From: an uncultured Roseateles sp.
Lineage (GTDB): Bacteria; Pseudomonadota; Gammaproteobacteria; Burkholderiales; Burkholderiaceae
Assembly (NCBI GenBank): GCA_946480605.1
Contig: CAMLKW010000025.1
Span: 1-29,083 of the forward strand
Length of the DNA stretch: 29,083 bases
Direction of reading: 5' to 3'
Below, piece by piece: positions 25,587-29,083 of the stretch. The position numbers and the translations under genes were made by a program. The notes under the pieces were generated by a model that was not told the DNA's origin, ran no database searches, and saw nothing but the letters and a program-made list of their open reading frames with translations. Position 1 is the first letter of the stretch. The number at the start of each line of letters is the position of its first letter.

Positions 25587-26096
25587 TCAGCCGCCCAGGT
25601 AGTCACCCTTGCCCAGCGGCACGCCGGCATGGCGCAGCAGCGCGTAGGTCGTCGTGGCGTGGAAATAGAAGTTGGGCAGCGCGAAATGCCGCAGGTAGGT
25701 GCTCCCGTCGAACTTCAGCGGGTCGCCCGTGCGGCGCGGGATGGTGATCTCGCGATCCTCGCTGCCCGCAAAGGCCGCCTCGGGCACGGACAGCACGAAG
25801 TCGCGGGTCTTGCGGATGCGCTCGGCCAGTTCGTCCAGCGTGGCCTCGTTGTCCTCGTACTTGGGGATCTCCTGGCCGGCCAGGCGGGCCACGCAGCCCT
25901 TGGCGGCGTCGCTGGCGATCTGGATCTGCTTGGTGAACGGCAGCATGTCGGGCGCCAGGCGCAGCACCAGGTAGTTGTCGGCCGGGAACTTGCGCGCCTC
26001 GGCATGGGCCTTGGCGGCCTCCAGCCAGTTCAGCATGTTGCCCAGCATCTTCGCGAAGGCCGGGGCGCTGGCGGCGTGCATGGAAATCGTGGTCAT
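25587..26096 (-). CDS. DUF1993 family protein
   Basis: A 169-residue protein with the layout of the DUF1993 family: MTTISMHAASAPAFAKMLGNMLNWLEAAKAHA at the start, LAPDMLPFTKQIQIASDAAKG in the middle and LPNFYFHATTTYALLRHAGVPLGKGDYLG at the end. This is a DinB-like four-helix protein of unknown function. The ATG at 26096 has GGAG 9 nt upstream; the frame extends further but without a better start. It is divergent from the dehydrogenase gene with a 92-nt gap. The 162 nt between it and the glycosyltransferase start (25425-25586) show no gene and no clear promoter. Confidence 0.85.
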   Translation of the reverse strand: MTTISMHAASAPAFAKMLGNMLNWLEAAKAHAEARKFPADNYLVLRLAPDMLPFTKQIQIASDAAKGCVARLAGQEIPKYEDNEATLDELAERIRKTRDFVLSVPEAAFAGSEDREITIPRRTGDPLKFDGSTYLRHFALPNFYFHATTTYALLRHAGVPLGKGDYLGG

Positions 26097-26188
26097 GGAT
26101 TGGGTCTCCTTGAGGGAAACCGATGGTAGCCATCTGCGCCAAAGCGCGTGGTGGGCCACGGCACAATGCCCCGCAAAACCTGTAGCCC

Positions 26189-27196
26189 ATGAACGTCATC
26201 ATCCTCGACGACTACCAGGATGCGGTACGCAAGCTGCGCTGCGCCGCCAAGCTGGAACCGCTGAACGCCAAGGTCTTCACGAACACCGTCAAGGGCATCG
26301 GCCAGCTTTCGGTGCGACTGCGCGACGCCGAGGTGCTGGTGCTGATCCGCGAGCGCACCGCCTTCCCTCGACAGTTGCTGGAGAAGCTGCCCAAGCTCAA
26401 GCTGATCTCGCAGACCGGCCGGGTCGGCAGCCACATCGACGTGGACGCCTGCACGCGGCTGGGCATCGCGGTTGCCGAAGGCGTGGGCGACCCCGTCGCG
26501 CCGGCCGAGATGACCTGGGCGCTGATCATGGCCTCCATGCGCCGGCTGCCGCAGTACATCGGCAATCTGAAGCATGGCGCCTGGCAGCAGGCGGGGCTGA
26601 AGTCGGCCTCCATGCCGGCCAACTTCGGCCTGGGCATGGTGCTGCGCGGCAAGACACTGGGCGTCTGGGGCTACGGCAAGATCGGCCAGCGAGTGGCCGG
26701 CTATGGCAAGGCCTTCGGCATGAAGGTCGTCGTCTGGGGCAGCGAGCCCTCGCGCCTGCGCGCCGAGGCCGACGGCTACGAAGCCTCCGCCAGCCGGGAG
26801 GCCTTCTTCGCCGAGGCCGACGTGCTGTCCGTGCACCTGCGCCTGTGCGACGCCACGCGCGGCATCGTGACCGCCGAAGACCTGGCGCACATGAAACCCA
26901 CGTCGCTGTTCGTCAACACATCGCGCGCCGAACTGGTGACCGAGGGCGCGCTGGTGTCCGCGCTGAACCGCGGACGCCCTGGCATGGCGGCCATCGACGT
27001 GTTCGAGAGCGAGCCCATCCTGCAGGGCCACCCGCTGCTGCGGTTGGAGAACGCCGTCTGCACGCCCCACATCGGCTACGTGGAGCAGGACAGCTACGAG
27101 CTGTACTTCGACGCAGCCTTCGACAACGTGCTGAACTTCATCAGGTCCGAGCCGACGAACATCGTCAACCCCGACGCCTTGAAGGTGCTGCGCTGA
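26189..27196 (+). CDS. D-2-hydroxyacid dehydrogenase family protein
   Basis: A 335-residue NAD-dependent oxidoreductase of the D-isomer-specific 2-hydroxyacid dehydrogenase family (SerA-like). The Rossmann motif is LGVWGYGKIGQRVAGYGKAFG followed by VVVWGS. The catalytic Arg is in FVNTSRAELV, the Glu in DVFESEP and the His in TPHIGYV. Substrate specificity cannot be assigned; 3-phosphoglycerate, glyoxylate or another 2-oxoacid are all possible. There is no strong Shine-Dalgarno before the ATG. The chromate transporter genes start 10 nt downstream and may be co-transcribed. Confidence 0.88.
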   Translation: MNVIILDDYQDAVRKLRCAAKLEPLNAKVFTNTVKGIGQLSVRLRDAEVLVLIRERTAFPRQLLEKLPKLKLISQTGRVGSHIDVDACTRLGIAVAEGVGDPVAPAEMTWALIMASMRRLPQYIGNLKHGAWQQAGLKSASMPANFGLGMVLRGKTLGVWGYGKIGQRVAGYGKAFGMKVVVWGSEPSRLRAEADGYEASASREAFFAEADVLSVHLRLCDATRGIVTAEDLAHMKPTSLFVNTSRAELVTEGALVSALNRGRPGMAAIDVFESEPILQGHPLLRLENAVCTPHIGYVEQDSYELYFDAAFDNVLNFIRSEPTNIVNPDALKVLR

Positions 27197-27206
27197 AGGT
27201 CGTGCC

Positions 27207-27755
27207 TTGAACCGCCCGCAGTCGCTGACCGAACTGTTCGTCGAGTTCACGCGACTGGCGCTGCAGGGCTTCGGTGGCGTGCTGGCGATCGCCCAGCGCG
27301 AGTTGGTCGAGCGGCTGGGCTGGATGAGCCAGGAGGAGTTCGTCGAAACCCTGTCCATCGCACAGGTACTGCCCGGACCCAACGTGGTGAACCTGTCCAT
27401 GATGGTCGGCGACCGCTTCTTCGGGCTGCGCGGCGCCATCGCGGCGCTGGCCGGCATGCTGACGGTGCCGGCACTGATCGTGCTGGTGCTCGCTGCGGCC
27501 TTCGATCAACTGGGCGCTCACCCGATGGCACAGAACGCGCTTCGCGGCATGGGCGCCGTGTCGGCGGGGCTCATCATCGCCACCGGCATCAAGCTGCTGC
27601 CGGCTCTGAAGAACAGCCCGCTCGGCCGGCCGCTGGCCGCAGGCCTGGCGCTGATGGCCTTCTTGCTGATCGGCCTGCTGCGCTGGCCGCTGATCAGCGT
27701 GCTGGCGTTGCTGGGCGGCGGCGGCATGCTGCTGGCATGGTGGAAGCTCCGATGA
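27207..27755 (+). CDS. ChrA-type chromate transporter, first half-size subunit
   Basis: A 182-residue membrane protein equal to one half of a classical ChrA. It starts with TTG at 27207, supported by AAGGT 6 nt upstream and by the absence of another suitable start. The conserved FTRLALQGFGGVLAIAQRELVERLGWMSQEEFVETLSIAQVLPGPNVVN segment is diagnostic, and several hydrophobic membrane helices follow. Paired short ChrA proteins are proposed to act together as chromate/sulfate antiporters or related anion exporters. The stop overlaps the next ATG (ATGA). Confidence 0.85.
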   Translation: MNRPQSLTELFVEFTRLALQGFGGVLAIAQRELVERLGWMSQEEFVETLSIAQVLPGPNVVNLSMMVGDRFFGLRGAIAALAGMLTVPALIVLVLAAAFDQLGAHPMAQNALRGMGAVSAGLIIATGIKLLPALKNSPLGRPLAAGLALMAFLLIGLLRWPLISVLALLGGGGMLLAWWKLR

Positions 27756-28291
27756 ACGGCTTCGACCTCCTCGGCCTGTTCCTGCATTTCCTGACGCTGT
27801 CGCTGCTGTCCATTGGCGGCGCGATCTCGACGGTGCCGGAGATGCACCGCTTCCTCGTGGAGCGCCAGGGTTGGCTGACGGAATCGGGCTTCACCTCCTC
27901 CATCGCGCTGGCCCAGGCTGCGCCCGGCCCCAATGTGTTGTTCGTGGCCGTGCTGGGCTTCAACGTGGCTGGCCTGCCAGGTGCCGCGGCCGCGATGGCC
28001 GGCATCATGCTGCCGTCCACGGTGCTGACACTGGCCGCCACGCGCTGGATGCGCGCCAACCGCGGGCACGTCGGCCTGCGCGCATTCTCGGCCGGCATGA
28101 TGCCGCTGACGCTGGGCCTCGTCTTCGCAACGGGCTGGCTGCTGGCCCTGCCCTTCCTGCGCGACGAGGCCCACCGCTGGGGTGCACTGGCGCTGGTCGC
28201 CGCCACCGTCGCACTGACCCTGAGGACGAAGCTGGGCCTCGTCTGGATGGTGCTGGGCGGCGGCGTGCTGGGAGCGCTGGGGCTGGTTTAG
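27752..28291 (+). CDS. ChrA-type chromate transporter, second half-size subunit
   Basis: A 179-residue membrane protein homologous to the preceding one, with FLTLSLLSIGGAISTVPEMHRFLVERQGWLTESGFTSSIALAQAAPGPN and four or five further hydrophobic segments. The ATG at 27752 overlaps the previous stop and has GGAAG upstream, so the pair is translationally coupled and probably forms a heterodimer. Its stop overlaps the stop of the convergent gene (28288-28291). Transport of chromate is inferred from family membership only. Confidence 0.85.
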   Translation: MNGFDLLGLFLHFLTLSLLSIGGAISTVPEMHRFLVERQGWLTESGFTSSIALAQAAPGPNVLFVAVLGFNVAGLPGAAAAMAGIMLPSTVLTLAATRWMRANRGHVGLRAFSAGMMPLTLGLVFATGWLLALPFLRDEAHRWGALALVAATVALTLRTKLGLVWMVLGGGVLGALGLV

Positions 28292-28752
28292 ACACCCAAA
28301 CCTGCCTGGACGGTCGTCGAGCGCTTCGTCGTAGGTGAGCCGCTCAGCGTGACGCGCGCGTACACCTCGTCCGCGCGCGGCATGATGATGGGCGTGTTGA
28401 TGTCGGCCCAGCCGACGACGACGGTGCCGGGGTCCTCGTCCAGCTTGCCGGTGTCGATGGCACGCTTCTCGGAGAAGTTCACGCTGCCGGCCGCCAGCAC
28501 CGTGACGGCCTTGTAGGGACGCAGCAGCAGGCCACCGGCGATCCAGGTGTAGGTGTGGATCAGATCGTCGGCGCCGGAGTCGCCGGCCGGCAGCTTGTCG
28601 CCGGCGAGGTCTTCGCCGTACAGCTCGATCTCCAGGCGGTAGGTCTTGCCGACATCGCTGGCGTCGAAGTTCATCGTGCCGGCAACGGTCACGTCGCGCT
28701 TGCCGGCGCTGGTCGCGCCCAGGGTGATGGTGGGGGTGGTGAGGGTTGCCAT
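28288..28752 (-). CDS. hypothetical protein, 154 aa, predicted beta-rich
   Basis: I do not recognise this protein. It begins MATLTTPTITLGATSAGKRD, has no signal peptide or membrane segment, and alternates short Val/Thr/Leu stretches with polar turns, which suggests a beta-sandwich. AGGAGG lies 6 nt before the ATG, the strongest ribosome site in the window, so it is probably a real and well-translated gene. It is followed convergently by the chromate transporter gene and preceded by the AraC-family regulator on the same strand. A secreted or stress-related role cannot be judged from sequence. Confidence 0.7.
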   Translation of the reverse strand: MATLTTPTITLGATSAGKRDVTVAGTMNFDASDVGKTYRLEIELYGEDLAGDKLPAGDSGADDLIHTYTWIAGGLLLRPYKAVTVLAAGSVNFSEKRAIDTGKLDEDPGTVVVGWADINTPIIMPRADEVYARVTLSGSPTTKRSTTVQAGLGV

Positions 28753-28856
28753 GACGGCCTCCTTGAGTCGATGGGCTGGCGCGCCAGGGATTGGCTTGCC
28801 TGCCGGTACAGACGCAAGGCCGGCGGCGCAGGGATCATGCGGGCGCGGGTGAATCT

Positions 28857-29083
28857 TCACCGCGGCCCCGGCCGGAACGCCGCGGGCGGCCGGCCGAGCC
28901 GGCGCACGAAGGCACGCCGCATGCGCTCTGCATTGCCGAAGCCACACTCCTCGGCCACCCGCAGCACCGACGCGGCCCCGCCCTCCAGCGCGGCGCGCGC
29001 GGCCTCCACGCGCAGCCGCTCCACCACCTGCGCGGGCGTGGCGCCGGTCTCGTCGCGGAAGCAGCGCGCAAAGTGGCGCGGGC
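28857..29083 (-). CDS. AraC-family transcriptional regulator, C-terminal part (cut by window edge)
   Basis: On the minus strand the frame from the window edge to the TGA at 28857-28859 encodes RHFARCFRDETGATPAQVVE, then LRVEAARAALEGG, VLRVAEECGFGNAERMRRAF and RRLGRPPAAFR. This is the second half of an AraC/XylS double helix-turn-helix, closest in style to the GlxA/FtrA subgroup whose N-terminal domain is DJ-1/PfpI-like. The N-terminal part lies outside the window, so its effector domain cannot be stated. Confidence 0.8.
   Translation of the reverse strand, partial: PRHFARCFRDETGATPAQVVERLRVEAARAALEGGAASVLRVAEECGFGNAERMRRAFVRRLGRPPAAFRPGPR

Overview
The window is very GC-rich, has densely packed genes with overlapping starts and stops, and encodes proteins typical of a Gram-negative betaproteobacterium. 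My best guess is the order Burkholderiales (Roseateles/Rubrivivax/Leptothrix-like); this rests on overall sequence style only. Nearly all of the window is devoted to a secreted or surface repeat protein system and to sugar biosynthesis and glycosylation.

Layout. (1) Positions 1-6910 hold two paralogous genes, the first cut by the window edge. They encode long runs of an eight-residue repeat (L-[ST]-[ST]-x-Q-[ILV]-x-x), an EF-hand-like calcium-binding C-terminal domain and a tail ending in -PLI. The second protein has 188 octads in one unbroken register, organised as eleven copies of a 17-octad (136-residue, 408-bp) superrepeat plus one octad. (2) Positions 6913-9447 hold an amino-sugar module: a hexapeptide-repeat acetyltransferase coupled to the giant gene, and, convergent to it, a WxcM-like bifunctional acetyltransferase/3,4-ketoisomerase followed by a DegT-family transaminase (dTDP-3-acetamido-3,6-dideoxyhexose type). 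(3) Positions 9448-9811 are a regulatory region with a 9-bp inverted repeat enclosing a FliA-like promoter candidate. (4) Positions 9812-16757 are a tightly coupled nonulosonic (pseudaminic-type) acid operon: PseC, aldo/keto reductase, SpsF-type cytidylyltransferase, GSA-type aminotransferase, PseG-PseH fusion and PseI. No PseB and no classical PseF is visible. (5) Positions 25424 down to 16773, on the minus strand, encode a GT41 (SPINDLY/OGT-like) glycosyltransferase, a type I secretion ABC exporter, a membrane fusion protein, a TolC-like outer membrane protein and an uncharacterised 561-aa protein that may be a glycosyltransferase. (6) Positions 25587-29083 hold unrelated genes: a DUF1993 protein, a D-2-hydroxyacid dehydrogenase, a two-subunit ChrA-type chromate transporter, an unknown 154-aa protein and the end of an AraC-family regulator.

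How it may work together (inference): the Ser/Thr-rich octad proteins look like substrates of the type I exporter encoded nearby. The GT41 enzyme and the two sugar pathways are natural candidates to glycosylate them before or during export. The alternative is that the sugar pathways serve the flagellin, LPS or capsule. The linkage and the hierarchical repeat architecture are the most novel aspects of the window.
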